In this document: positions 1 through 11,928 of the stretch, piece after piece
Position numbering within the stretch: the first letter of the stretch is position 1
Layout of the letters: every line of letters begins with the position of its first letter
Assembly: GCA_020543525.1 (NCBI GenBank)
Contig: JAHYIO010000003.1
Span: 1,922,001-1,986,000, forward strand
Reading direction: 5' to 3'
Length of the DNA: 64,000 nucleotides
Origin: Coriolopsis trogii
Lineage: Eukaryota; Basidiomycota; Agaricomycetes; Polyporales; Polyporaceae
The notes under the pieces: model-generated
Databases searched by the model: none
What the model saw: the letters and a program-made list of their open reading frames with translations, nothing else
What the model was told of the DNA's origin: nothing
Translations under genes and position numbers: made by a program

Positions 1-2676
1 ATTTCAAAGGCGAAGGGTACAATCTGGTGCCCAAAGTTTCCTGCTATCGACCGGCAGATTCTCAACAACAATTTGTATATAGGGAGCCCCTGTCGACTAC
101 GGTGCATGGATCGCCAACTTCCCTGTGAAGAACACGGTCACTTTGACCCAGATGTACTCCAGCTTCCAAAGCGAACTTGGCGCGCTTCTGGGCTTCGCTC
201 CCAATCCTCATGGTATCCAGATAAGCTCGTAACCCTCTCGTGCACAACTGACTCTTCATCACAGGGCCCACATCTATCCTAGCACGCGTCGGTGTATCGT
301 TTGTATCTGCAGAGCAGGCATGCGCCAATGCGGAGCAAGAGATACCCGACTTTAACTTTGAGGAAGTCCGTGCCGCTTCTAGGGCTCTATGGAGTGAGCT
401 ATTGGGTCGCATACAGATCAATCCTGAGGGCGTGGACCCGGATACGGTCAATCTCTTCTATAGCTCGCTATACAGGACCCATCTCTCGCCTGCAGACTGT
501 AATAGTTCTGATTTGGCAGAAAGAACGTTTGCGTTGTTAACCTGCGTTGCTGCAGATACCGGCGAGAACCCGCTGTGGGAGTCGACCGAGCCTTATTACG
601 ACTCTTTCTATTGCAACGTGAGTGGGTATCCGTTCTCGTTGATACCGAAGAGTTAACGAGCTATCAAAGTGGGACACGTATCGCACTATGTTCCCTCTGA
701 TGTCGTTGCATGACCCCATCACGTTTGCGCGGATCGTTCGAGCTATGATCAACATTCAACAGCATGAAGGTTGGTCGAGTGATGTGCTATATCAAGACGA
801 CCCTGTATTGACCGTCCCTCTTAGGATGGATACCGGAATGTCGAGGAGCAACCGTCAAGCACTACGTTCAAGGCGGGAGTAGTCAGTGCAGCTTTGTCGT
901 ATTTCTTACCCGTCTTCTAACATACCATGCACTCCGAAGATGGCGACCCGATCCTGGCAGAGTTCCTCGTCAAGTGAGCTTCTGGAGAGTTGCTGCGATG
1001 ACAAAGGATTTTTTCGCTGAAGCTGCATCCGTAGGTTCCAAAAACAGGCGCATGACCTCAGTGTTTCCCCAGAGGCTCTATATAATGCCTTGCTCGCGGA
1101 CGCGGAGCTGCAGCCTCCGAACTGGGATGTGCAAGGGCGGCAAGCCAAAATCTGGAAGACGATTGGTGAGCCCGCCCCGTAAGCCGGCTGTCATATGCAG
1201 GGGTGTTCATGACTATTTCTAGGCTACATCCCCCAGGACGTGTTCGAGAGGAGTGGCACTAACACTAAGCAAGTCTCGCGCACTCTCGAGGTACGTGCAC
1301 TGATTCCCGATTGATCCGCTGAGCTACTGGACGTCGAAAATATCTGGTGTGCAGTATGCCTTTGACGACTTCTCGATATCCCAAGTTGCGAAGACTCTCG
1401 GGAAGTTCAGTGATTGGAAGAAGGTAAGCACGTATACCCCTCCGGAGATTGTATGCGCACGACTGAATGGTGACCTCCCAGTACGCGCAACGTGCGGGGA
1501 ACTTCTTCAATGTCTGGAACGGTAACGTGAGCTTCCCAGGTAATGACGATATCACCGGTTTCATGCAGGTAAGGTGTCGAGATGCGTAGAGTGCAGAATA
1601 CTGGAGCGAATACTCACCACATTCAACCCCTAAGCCACGCTTCGCCAACGGCAAATTCAACTACACTGACCCTCGCCACTGCAGCATACACGATCCCGCA
1701 CAGGCCACATGCTTCTTGAATGCGCAGCGTCATGACGGCTTTTACGAAGGCTCCCCTATCGTGGTGAGTCGTTGCGCATCGCGTACTAATGAACGCGCTG
1801 TGACACGACATTCGGATCAGTACTCTCAATACGTTCCTCATGACACAGCCAAACTGATCGAGCTGCAAGGAGGGCCGGAAAAGTTCATCAAGCGGCTCGA
1901 CTTTATGTTCGAAGAGGTGAGTTATTACCAAATAATGAACATACTATCTGGCTCCGGTCTAACGTGGAGACTGCCTGCAGGGCTACTTTGACTCCACAAA
2001 CGAGCCATCGCAGCACATCCCTTTCATGTATCACTACGTGAACAAGCCGGGGCTCAGCACGCAGCGCTCCAGACAAGTCATCGCCGAGTTCTACAACACC
2101 TCGACGAATGGCCTCCCAGGCAACGACGGTCAGCCTCCAATTCCTTCCCTTCTCTCGTGTCTCCCTACTCTGGCTCAAGGTTTACACTTCCGTTTCCGCT
2201 GACACGTCGATGCAGACTCGGGCGCGATGGGCAGCTACGTCGCGTTCTACCTCGCTGGGCTCTACCCGCTCCCGGCTACCCGCCAGCTCCTCCTCTCCTC
2301 GCCTTACTTCCCCGAGATCTCGTTCCGGAACCCGGTGCTCAACACCACCACGACCATCCGCGCCCACGGCTTCAAGGGCAACCCGGCTTCCGGGACCGGC
2401 GGCCACATCTTCGTCAAGGTCAGTCTGCACCCTCTCGCCCTCTTCTGTTCTCTTCTGTTCTCAGCTCGGTACGTGGGAGTGACTGACGGCACGCGAATGG
2501 GGGAGCAGAACGTGACGATCGACGGGAAGCCGTGGAAGTCGAAATGCTTCATCGAGTGGGACGCGTTCACGCGCGGGTCCTTGATCGAGCTCCAGCTCAC
2601 GGATGAAATCGACGTGTCGTGCGGCGCGGGTGACGACGCGCTCCCGCCTTCGCTCTCCACCGGTGGCTACAACTGA
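1..2676 (+). CDS. GH92 alpha-mannosidase, 5' truncated
   Basis: This is the C-terminal part of a glycoside hydrolase family 92 enzyme. The family consists of calcium-dependent, inverting exo-alpha-mannosidases that trim mannose from N-glycans or fungal wall mannan. Spliced frames give RVGVSFVSAEQACANAEQE (about 290-350), then DTVNLFYSSLYRTHLSP (about 440-490), then ATCFLNAQRHDGFYEGSP (about 1700-1760). The family signature GNDDSGAMGSYVAFYLAGLYP spans about 2110-2275 across an intron and carries the Asp residues expected at the active site. The C-terminal beta-sandwich follows, ending LSTGGYN before TGA at 2674-2676. Many short introns interrupt the gene. The 5' end, and any signal peptide, lies outside the window. 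The gene is convergent with the PIG-Y-like gene, 248 bases away. The family call is secure; linkage specificity (1,2, 1,3 or 1,6) cannot be read from sequence. Confidence 0.9.
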
Positions 2677-2924
2677 CCAGGGCGGGCATACGGCATCTGG
2701 CCTGTAGGAGGAGCGCGCGCGCGTGTCCAAGTTGTGTATGCCAAGTGTTAGTCGATGCCATACACTTCCGTGTTTTATTACATGTACATACGTGCAGCCA
2801 GGGCTGAGGAAGGGGCTTCATACGTGATTACCCGGTCTTCACTCACGCTGGGCACTATAGGCCTGCGGAGGTGGTTCCTGTTTCCAGAGCTGCTTCGTCG
2901 GCTCCGACAGACGACCGTCAATGT

Positions 2925-3416
2925 TCACGAGTTCCTGTAGTACTGCCACCCGACCCAGTTCGCGATGACGAACCCAGTTCCGGACGCGATGAGCATGACG
3001 ACGAGGTACTTGTAATGCCTGTCCTCCGCCAGGACGTCGAGCACCTGCAAAGCACACAACCAGGACACAGAACGGACACGTGTATAGTCGACTGGTCAGC
3101 CGCGGTACGGAAGCAAAGTGACGCAAGTCCGACGTCTGGCACACGTACCCAGATCCCGCTGAGAGGCATAAAGGCACTAAAGAGCACCGCGTAGGATCCG
3201 ACGAGCAGGAAGAGCGTCGAGACCGCGATCAACGCGTAGCCCACAGCGGGGCTTGGGCAGTGACCCTCTGCGGAGCTACATATCCGGAAATATTAGAGAA
3301 TGACTTGTCGTTCGCACAAAAGTGGCACGCACTGTTCGAGAGGATCCGCTCTTGCGAACCAACTCGGCTGAGACTTATGAGTATGGCGACGATGCATCTA
3401 TCTCACTCGGGCACAT
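2925..3416 (-). CDS. PIG-Y-like subunit of GPI-GlcNAc transferase
   Basis: A tiny two-helix membrane protein. Two exons are clear: 3149-3267, giving GYALIAVSTLFLLVGSYAVL and FSAFMPLSGIW, and 2925-3044, giving VLDVLAEDRHYKY, then a second hydrophobic segment and the end ANWVGWQYYRNS. The intron between them is GTACGT...TTTGCAG. Length, two membrane segments and the terminal W-x-G-x-x-x-[FY]-R-[HN]-[NS] pattern match PIG-Y (yeast Eri1 class). That small subunit belongs to the ER complex that transfers GlcNAc to phosphatidylinositol in the first step of GPI-anchor synthesis. No ATG starts the second exon in frame. I propose a 10-base first coding exon at 3407-3416, which joins in phase and gives 82 residues in total. 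That start is an inference; the rest is firm. Confidence 0.68.
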
Positions 3417-3848
3417 TGCAGTGGTGGTAGTCATAGTAGGACACTCTTCTCCGAAAAGCTTGACGCACATATGCTTTGCGGACAACTCACACGCACACGA
3501 GAGATCAAATCGGGCGAATACTAGGTTGGTATGAAAGACTCATTACAGATTGTGATATACAGTTCTTTCACAGCACTGCTAAATGCGTATAACTACGAAA
3601 TTCCATAACGAAGTTCACTACTCCAGGGTAACGGTGATAGTACAGGGAACAGGAAGCGAGGTCGGCCGGTAGAGGATATCATGACGCTCGCGGGTGCTAG
3701 ACGATAATAATATATGCGAATAGATAGTAAGATAGCGTGGTGGTGGGGGGATATCTACTGGAGCTGCAGAGATAGATGAGCAACGACAGCAGGCATTAAG
3801 AATCAGCACTCCGAGGTCTGGCCGAGATCACCTGCACTTGTACGGCCA
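3417..3848. other. intergenic, no gene seen
   Basis: About 430 bases between the 5' end of the PIG-Y-like gene and the 3' end of the next minus-strand gene. Short open frames here show no splice-supported coding pattern. It must hold the PIG-Y promoter and the 3' end of the unknown gene. Confidence 0.5.
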
Positions 3849-4723
3849 TTACGGCGTAGACTCAAACTCCATTTCGTCCGGGGTGGGGGACGGGAGCGGG
3901 ATAGCGGCTGGCGTAAGGGCCAACGTTGGAGAAGGCGACAAAGACGAGGGCGGTCGCAAGAGACCGACCGCATTCGTCTCATAAGAGGCGTGGCGTTGAA
4001 AGGGGTTGCGCGTATTGACGCGAGAGACGGGTGATCCTAGGAGACAGGAGGTAAGTGATGCAAACACCCTCTGCAGAGTCGACGCACCTAGAGAACTGCC
4101 TAGAAGTCTGAAGGGATAAGCAGCATTCTCCTTATCATCACCATTATCACCGAGGGCATATCCAAGGCCCTCGGAGGGAAGGGACGGACTGAACGTGCAT
4201 GGGGTCTGACGACGGTATGCAAAAAAGGTTGCGCTGTGGTTGACCGGCCTCAGTACGGGAGAGGTAGGCTGGAAACGGAAGGCAGTTGATTGCTGGAGAA
4301 TATTGAAGAACTCTTCAAGAGCTTCGGCAGGCGTGGACCTGGGGCGCATGTATGAGTTACGATAGACGGAAATCAAGTGACTGAGGGCGTAGCACAATGT
4401 TATTCAAGCAAGAGACAGACCGCAGAGGACCTTATCGAATGGAGAGTCAGCGGAAATGAGGATCGGAGCACATACCGAGGAGACGCGCGTGGCGATAGAC
4501 TTTCTTTCTCCGAGATCTCAGCAGACTTGCGATCGTGCTGATCGGCATGGTCCTCAATGAGTCTGAGGCGGTCGAAAGCATCCGTGGCGGCAGACAAGAT
4601 GGTGGCTCGAGATCGGGGGCGGGTTGCGACGGGACTATTGAAGGAAAAAGGAGGGGCACCGGCGGCCAAGCGCACTGGGCGGGGAGCGACGAGAACGAGG
4701 TTGTCGTTGGTATTAAAATTCAT
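3849..4723 (-). CDS. hypothetical protein, Ser/Pro-rich C-terminus
   Basis: A two-exon model joins in phase: exon 1 is 4476-4723, starting MNFNTNDNLVLVAPRPVRLA, and exon 2 is 3849-4380, with an intron GTATGT...CCTCAG. The product has 259 residues. The middle has a charged, probably helical stretch (AFDRLRLIEDHADQHDRK), followed by HLISVYRNSYMRPRSTPAEA and LEEFFNILQQ. The C-terminal third is rich in Ser, Pro and Thr and probably disordered, ending DEMEFESTP. No membrane segment, signal peptide or enzyme motif is visible and I do not recognise the family. The gene is divergent from the MFS transporter with 550 bases between starts. That it is a gene is likely from the clean splice phase; function is unknown. 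Confidence 0.6.
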
Positions 4724-5273
4724 GGTAGCGGGGTATGGTTTGGGATGAGGAGGATGTGGTCGAGAACGAAGAGGAGGACGGCTGTGCCCCGAGAGCAGAG
4801 TCGGACTCCCATCTCCCGCCCCATCCTCCTGTTTGCGTCTGTTTGGTCGGTCGCCCCCGGCCCGGAGGACCTGGACACTCGACGGGCGCCAGGCAAGAGA
4901 AGGTTGTATGCACTTCTGACTCTCTCGAGCCTGCCGCTGGACGTAACGTTCACACATCCACCGCCGTCGCTACGAACGCGCAGGCGTGAACCGCGGACTG
5001 GCGGGCGCAGTGAGCGAATATCGCGCGGGGTGGATCATGGTGCCAGACTGGGCCATCCGGGGAGGCGGAGTGCGAGCTGAGAGTGAGGTCAGTGGTGTCC
5101 CCTGCCGGACTTGTGACGAGCGCCGCTTTCCGTAGAACGTAAATGATTTGTCAAGTCGTTCCTGCGAATCAAGAACTCGGGAAGGCGCTCGAGCTATATA
5201 CCTCGCGCCCCACGGCTCGACCGTCCCTGTCCCTCTTCTCCCAGGTACCCCCAGGTCAGCGAGCGCAGGTGCC
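4724..5273. other. divergent intergenic region, unknown gene / MFS transporter
   Basis: A 550-base spacer between two divergent starts. The left part is GC-rich with overlapping open frames on both strands that I take as chance. A TATA-like element for the transporter lies at its right end. Nothing else stands out. Confidence 0.5.
5195..5200 (+). promoter_or_regulatory. TATA-like element of the MFS gene
   Basis: TATATA in the context GAGCTATATACC, 74 bases before the proposed ATG at 5274. Distance and context fit a fungal core promoter. Confidence 0.5.
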
Positions 5274-7512
5274 ATGACCGTCGACTGTCATTCCTCCTCC
5301 ACCTCCTCGCCCTCGCACGAAGAGGCCCGTCGGCTCTTCGATGATTATGACCCCCTCAGCGACGATAGCGCCCTGGAGAACCAAAAGTCGGCAAAACCTC
5401 ATTCCAAGCCGACACCGATTCCCAAAGCCGAGCTCGCGACCCTCTGCACTGTCAGGCTCGTCGACCCCATCGTTTTCACCCAGATATTCCCCTATGTGAA
5501 CGAGATGATGGACCACCTCCACGTTACCCAGGACAAGTCGCAGATCGGCTTCTACAGTGGCCTTGTGGTAAGCGAACGCATTGCGATACTGCCACCCAAT
5601 CAGGAAGGTCTATTCGTTTGACGCTGAATTGTCGGCCATTATTCTACAGGAGAGTAGCTTCGCCATCGCTCAGGTCCTTTCCATATACCAGTGGGCCAAG
5701 TTCTCAGGTATGTCTCGCAGTGTCACCGGCACCCCCATCATCAATGTATTGGTTCCTCGGACAGATGTCATCGGTCGCCGTCCCATCGTGCTCCTTGGCA
5801 TATTCGGAATCGGTATAGCCACCCTCTTCATGGGTGTCTCCACGACACTCAGTGGTGTCCTGTTCGCCAGGTCTCTCGGTATGTAATTTGGATGTCGACG
5901 TTCTATGGGGACCCTGATACCCACATACTCGAAGGTGGGATATTCTCTGGAAACGTTGCAGTCATCCATTCGGTGCTAGGGGAGATTACCGACTCCACCA
6001 ACCAAGCAACCGCCTTTCCTTTGTATGGCTTATGCTGGCCACTCGGTGCTATCATTGGGTGAGCATACCGCAAGACTTGTGCCCTCACCGGGGACATTGC
6101 TCATGTGGGAATTTTCCTAGTCCTCTCATGGGTGGCCTGCTATCCAATCCTGCGAGCAAGTTCCCGCAATTGTTCGATACCCCGCTCTTCCGTCGATACC
6201 CTTACCTACTTCCTTGCATGGCCGCTACTAGCATAGCCTGGTCAGGCTGTCTCTTTGGGTATTTCTACCTGAAAGAGGTACGCGTAGACCCGTCAGCAAT
6301 ATACAATCTCCCTGACTCACGCTACACCAGACACTGCCCAGCAGGCGAGAGAAGCGGACAAAGGAAGACATCCCACTGTCTGAACTCCAAGGTGGAGCGT
6401 CCCAGCAGCCCGCCAAACCGGCAAGCATCAGGTATCTTCTCACCCTACCCTTGCTGCGCGCACTTTGCCTCAGCGGAGCCGGCCTTTCATTTATGTGAGT
6501 GCAAGGTTTAGACCCGGATTTAACGGACATCGCTGACAAGAGCCAAAGTGCGACGGGCTTCGACGTCACCTTCGGTACGTTACCGTTGGCACTGCAGCTG
6601 CCGGGCAGGTACCTCACCAGTCTCGTCCCACAGTGCTCTTCTGCTACACGCCCATCGAGCAAGGCGGTCTCGCATTCGACGTACGTGCACTCCTCCGCCA
6701 ACCTCTCGTTCCCGTTCTCTGTCTCATCCTCACCGCCACCCCTTCCCCCGTTTCCCCATACACAGGCAACGCAGATCGGCTACGCGCTCTCCATCTCCGG
6801 CATCATCTCGATCCTGCTCCAGCTGTTCTGCATGCCCGTCCTCCTCCGGCGCTTCGACCACGCGCGCACGTACAACTTCTGCATGGGCCTCTGGCCCTTC
6901 TGCTTCGTCCTCCTCCCCGGGCTCAACATCATCGCCCGCCTCGGCTCCGCCACTGCCAGCGGGATGTCGGACGAGCTCCCGCCCGCCACGCACGCGCTGG
7001 TGTGGATCGGCATTGGCGTCATCATGGTCATCGCGCGCTGCGGCGCGCTCGCGTTCTCGTGCGTACTATCGTCGCGTCTCTCGTGCTAATAGCCCCGCGT
7101 TCGTCTGACACATTCTGGACAGGGTGAGCATGATCCTCGTGAAAGAGAGCGCCCCCGATGCGGCCTCGCTCGGCGTCACCAACGGCCTCACGCAGTTCGC
7201 CATGGTGAGTCCCGTGCGGTGTACTGAGTGGCGATGGACGTGCGTTGGCCTGACTTCTGGTTCTTCTGTTACCCCTCCCCTCGCTGTCTCTCTCCCTGCC
7301 CACAGTGCTTTTCGCGGTCATTCAGTCCCGCGTTCGCAAGCTCCCTCCTCGCGTTCTCGATCGGATACGAGTTCGTGCTGCTCCGGTACCTCTGGGTCAT
7401 CGTCATGACCCTCATCTGCTTCCTCGGCACGACCCTCTCGCGCCGTATCGCAGAGGGCAGGCGGCCCTCGTCCTCCCGCCATGTCACTCACGATTGTATC
7501 TCCATGCACTGA
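5274..7512 (+). CDS. MFS transporter (DHA1/ZIF-like)
   Basis: Multi-exon major facilitator protein. A soluble N-terminus (MTVDCHSSSTSSPS..., acidic around FDDYDPLSDD) leads into ELATLCTVRLVDPIVFTQIF, the first helix of this group. After splicing the motif A loop reads FSDVIGRRPI (exon from about 5762), followed by VLLGIFGIGIATLFMGVSTT. Further membrane segments include GLCWPLGAIIGPLMGGLLSN, ALSISGIISILLQLFCMPVL and IGIGVIMVIARCGALAFS. The late segment VKESAPDAASLGVTNGLTQF is typical of fungal transporters related to the plant zinc-induced facilitator-like and bacterial TetA groups. A 26-base exon lies near 6548-6573. The gene ends DCISMH at 7512. Probably a proton-coupled exporter at the vacuole or plasma membrane; the substrate cannot be read from sequence. 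Confidence 0.88.
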
Positions 7513-7926
7513 TCAGGTGTAGACTTTGAAGTAGATATTTTCGTCGTCGCAGTAGACGAGACAGGTCGGTCTTTCTGTTGTCAACGTTGTCGTTGTAGGA
7601 AGGGGGTCACGTCCGCGTTGTCCATGTCGCTGCCGCTCGCTCTTCTTGCCCTTGCTTTTCATCCGGTTCCCCTTCCTCACACGCAAATCCTGTAGACTAC
7701 AGCCGAAAGTCGGCCTGCCATCATTAACATCATGTAGATGTAGATTAAGTACAACATCCAGTGAGGCAACACAGTACCACGTTCCAGCATGAGAGTGTAC
7801 ACTCCAAGCTGGACACATTGGTACGAAATATCGATCGAGATGAGCAGACAGCACCATGTACTCTTGTTGAACCCGTCTATACCCGAGTCCTGAGGTCTGA
7901 AGCCTGAGGCCCGAGATTCGAGTGTC
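7513..7926. other. convergent 3' region, MFS / acyl-CoA synthetase
   Basis: A 414-base spacer between two converging genes. It should hold both 3' UTRs and polyadenylation sites. No coding pattern seen. Confidence 0.5.
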
Positions 7927-10900
7927 TCACAGCTTCGACGCGGACCCGGACGGCTCGCCGAGGGCGTAGAGCGCATCGAGGTGTTCCTTGAAGAACATAT
8001 ACGTCTCCTTCCTGCGGGAGCGCACGGCCGGAATTAGCACCACCCCGGACCGCGTGAGCGAGGAAGGCTCGAAGGACGCACCTCTTGATCTTCAGCGTCG
8101 GGGTCAGGCAGCCGTTCTCGGTGGTGAGAGCCTCGGTAGTCAAATGGAGCCTCCTGATCATCTCGAACCTGCAACGCGAAACCGGGAACGAACACGCTCG
8201 AGTCAGCGAACCCGGTCCCCACTCGCCGCAAAGAAGAGAAGAAGGATGGGCGAGAGAGGGCAAGAGCGACGACGAGAGAAAAGAGTGGAAGAGAAGAAGG
8301 GGACGCACCCCTTGAGCTTGTGCTTCTTGGCCTGCTTCTGGAGCTCGGCGAGGAAGGCGGCGACGACCTGCGGGTCCTTGGTTGCCTCGGCGAGCGTGGC
8401 GGTGTCCTCCGGGGCGACCGTGCGGCCCTTGATGCGCGAGACGAGCGCGGCGAACTGGATCGGGTCCGGCACGGCGGCGGCGATGAGGTACGACTGGAGC
8501 GAGTCGCCGTGCACGTAGAGCTGCGCGACGAGCGGGCTCCCGCTGTAGATGTTCTCGACGTTCTCCAGCGCGACGTACTCGCCCTGGGCGAGCTTCATGA
8601 TGTTCTGTCGTGTGCCGTCAGTATGGTGCGCTACGGGCTTAAGGGGGAGACAGGACAGGGTACTACCTTGACACGGTCGATGATCTTGAGGCGGAATGCG
8701 GCGTCTAGGGTACCGACGTCTCCGGTGTGCAACCAGCCCTCTTCGTCGATCGTCTCCGCAGTCTTCTTGGGGTCTGCATTCTCGAGTCAGCAGTTACGTC
8801 TGTGGGGGCAGAGTCCGCACATACCCTTGTAGTAGCAAGTGAAGCGCTGCTCGCCACGCATGCAGATCTCACCGCGCGGGTAGGGCTTATCCTCGGCGGT
8901 GTAGCCCATCGATGGAACGTCGACGAGTTTGAGCTCGCAGTTGGCGAGGGGCGAGCCGACGGTTCCGCTCGAGTGTGGGTCGTTCTGCCACGTACGGACG
9001 AAACTACCACAGTTCTCCGTCATTCCGTACCTGAAGCGCAGCCGCATGTCATCAGTGTCGAGTCAGACTTTTGTAAAGGCGTGTGCGTGATTACCCTGGA
9101 AGCCTGGAGATGAGACACTGGGCAAGGCGAATACATGATTATGTGCGCACCTTCAATGACCTCGCACAGGAGAGCGATTTTGAGGAAGTCCATGACATTG
9201 GCGCTAATGGGCGCGGACCCGGTAGTGACCAATCTAATCCTTCCTCCGAGGACATTGTTGACCTACAGTAGAGATGGATCAGCAAACGACATGCAAGCAG
9301 ATTGCGCTCGCGAACCTTGCGGAAGACCAAGCGATCCCACAACGCGTGGTAGAATTCGCCGTTCGTGCGCAGATTGTGCAGCTTCGTCGCGACAGCCTTG
9401 CGGAACAGTGCGCCCTTTACACCAGGAGCGGTGCCAGCGGCCATAGCAGACTGGTAGATCCTGTTGAGCACACGGGGGACCAAAGGTACGAAATGGGGCT
9501 TCAGAATTGCGAGGTCCTCGAGGAGGTTCAAGGGGTCGCCGGTGGTGAAGCCGATTTGCGCACCGACAGAGACGGCGATGAGCTCCATGACACGCTGTAG
9601 CGATCGTCAGTATCACTGTTCGTCGACGCAACCAAAGTGACGGACCTCGTATATGTGAGCGAGCGGCAGGAAAGACATCATAGTCGTCTCGCTGTCCATT
9701 GAGAACTGGTGGAGATAAGCGTATACGGCCTGTGCCATCGCTCCGTGAGTGATAACGACGCCTAGCTCCGCCTGTCAGTTTCACTTTCATGAACATTTAC
9801 TATTGTTGTCACCTTTGGGCAAACCGGTCGTTCCCTGTTAGACTGCGTTAAGACAGCTCTTGACGGTAGGCTTAATTGGGTGCGCACCGAAGTGTAACAG
9901 ATGGTAGCAATCGTCTCAGAGGTCGCCGGAACGATGTCCAAGATGTTAGCACGCCCTAGCTCTTCCACTTTCTCGGCAAGTCAGGACAGGGGTTACATAC
10001 GAACTCGTTGGCCGCACTTACACTCTGAGAGCTCCTTGATTTCTACGTTGACCGTCTCTCCCCAAGCAGTCAGTACGGCCTTGGTTTGCGTAGAGAGGGG
10101 CTCCATTGCGACAATCATCTTCATGACGGGGCATTTTGGCGCGAGCTTGAGAAGAGAGGGTATATGCGCAGGAGTCGCGAAGATGATCGTTAGCTCGGAG
10201 TGGTTGACACTACGCGCGCGCGAGGTCAGAGACACACTCAGGATCCACACTTGAGCGAGTACTCACATGAATTCTACAAATCACATTATACAAAGTCAGA
10301 GCCTGCAACTTCCAGCAGGAAGGACATTATCACGCACCTGCAGAGTCCTTCCCCAAAGTATCGTATAGACTGACGCCAACCTTGCCGTAAGCTTGCAGCG
10401 CGAGGTCGATGACCTGCCAATCTGCAGAAGCGAGAGACGAAGTGCGCAGCGCAGATGCGGGGATGTATGAGAACCGCAGAGTCGCACGCGAGATACGAAA
10501 AGGGCAACACGGCAGCACTCACTCGGACAGTTCTTGCTCCAGATACCGACAGTGGGCAGGTCTCCGCCTCCGAGCTTGCCCTCCAAGAACAGCTTGTGGA
10601 TCGCGCTTCCGAGCGCACGCCGGCGCGCGTCGACTTCCGTCCAGGACTGCCAGACGTGGTGGTCGGCGTACTTGAGCGGCTCGGTGGAGATGACCGGGCG
10701 GTGGCCGAGGAACGGCCCTCCCTTCGCGCGCTGGAAGCCCTCGTCATAGATTTCGAGCAAGTTCGTGAAGACGTTGGGGGACTTGATGGTCACGTATGGG
10801 TATGCCGCTGCGCGCGAGAGGGAGCCGAGGTGAGTACATGATGATATGCAGAGGCGGGGAACGATGTCATTCGCGAGTCGCTCAAGGAACGCGTGAAGTG

Positions 10901-11125
10901 ACTGGAATGAGAACACGGATTGGACCACTCACAGCCTCGGTAGTGTGCTACGGTCGTTCGCAAAGTGATATTAGCTCTGTGAACAACGTACGCGTGTGAC
11001 ACGTCTGAGCTGGAGTGCGTACCGGTCTGTCCTGGGCGCTTCGTTCCCGGAACCTCTACACACTGCTTCTTGTAGTCCGCGGTAGGCGGGAGAGGAATGG
11101 GAAGGTGTGCGAACTTGGTAGGCAT
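7927..11125 (-). CDS. long-chain acyl-CoA synthetase with C-terminal SKL
   Basis: An ANL-superfamily ligase that activates fatty acids with ATP and CoA. The N-terminus [20 protein letters not shown] leads to [19 protein letters not shown], assembled across a 15-base exon at 10933-10947. The AMP-binding P-loop GTTGLPKG bridges introns near 9760-9860. Later motifs are [13 protein letters not shown] (about 9590-9690), [21 protein letters not shown] (joined near 9030-9150), [27 protein letters not shown] and the linker [21 protein letters not shown]. The order and spacing are those of eukaryotic ACSL/FAA enzymes. The last residues are GSASKL before TGA at 7927-7929, a canonical PTS1, so the enzyme is probably peroxisomal and feeds beta-oxidation. 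An in-frame upstream initiator at 11203 would add 26 residues rich in Ser and Thr; the ATG at 11125 fits the family better. Convergent with the MFS gene. Confidence 0.93.
10933..10947 (-). other. 15-base internal exon of the acyl-CoA synthetase
   Basis: On the minus strand CACACTACCGAGGCT is preceded by CCGTAG and followed by GTGAGT. It joins in phase with its neighbours and completes GQTAHYRGSAYPY, matching the conserved PGQT-x-HYR block of long-chain acyl-CoA synthetases. Skipping it would remove five conserved residues. Confidence 0.85.
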
Positions 11126-11928
11126 ATTGGAACGCGTATTAGCTACGTCGGTAGCCGAGGGAAGAGCACGAGGGGAAGAGGAAGAGGTGGTGGAAGAAGT
11201 CAAGCTTCAGGCGCAACAGTAGTTGGGGATAGCGACGGAGGTTATCACCGGCTTTTCAGTGCGGAACACGATTGCTTACGAGGGGACGATGAAGCAACAG
11301 TCCGGGGGGTGTTATAGAGAACAGCCAGAGGTTGCGAGGACGGCGACGACTCTGGGGCAATGGTCGCGGCTATCTGCCCTCTCCGGTGTGTCTGTCCCAC
11401 GTGAAACCGACCAAGACGGTCATCGTCAGTCCTTGCCGCCCAGCCTCAGTATGAACGACTGGCATGACGCACCTCTTGGGCAAGTCTAGGAGAGCGGTTG
11501 GAAACGTAGCAAGGTCCCCAATTACCTCTATCTCTTTTGCTGCGTCAACAGGGCGAAGATTGTGCACCCACAAAGTGAGCGCGGGTGTCAGCTCTTCGTA
11601 CGTGATCTCATCTGAGCCTGGGCGCAATGACACTGTTCCATGGCATCAGGGTGATGATTCTGACATAAATATCACTTCTCTTCTGACGTTATCGCGCCTC
11701 GGGATAATCAACACTCGTGTGCTCGAACAACGCGAATATATATCAGTAGTACAGGACTGATGGACGCTTCAGCATACGATACACTGTACATATCAGTCCA
11801 CCATGCACCACATTAGAGTCGGTTACACTAGCATACAGTCGTCACGATCATTGCAGGTATCGGTTTGCAGGTTCAGTTATTCGAGAAGCATAACACAGCG
11901 GTGGAAGCAGCCGGTGTAAACGTACACC
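11126..11928. other. intergenic, no gene seen
   Basis: About 800 bases upstream of the acyl-CoA synthetase and downstream of the penta-EF-hand gene. Open frames at 11370-11633 (-) and 11464-11760 (+) overlap each other and show no family signature or splice support. It should carry the synthetase promoter. Confidence 0.45.

Noticed and set aside
1510..1560. Possible 18-base intron (GTAACG...CCCAG) in GH92
   Set aside because: Far too short to splice; the frame is open through it and the residues fit the loop.
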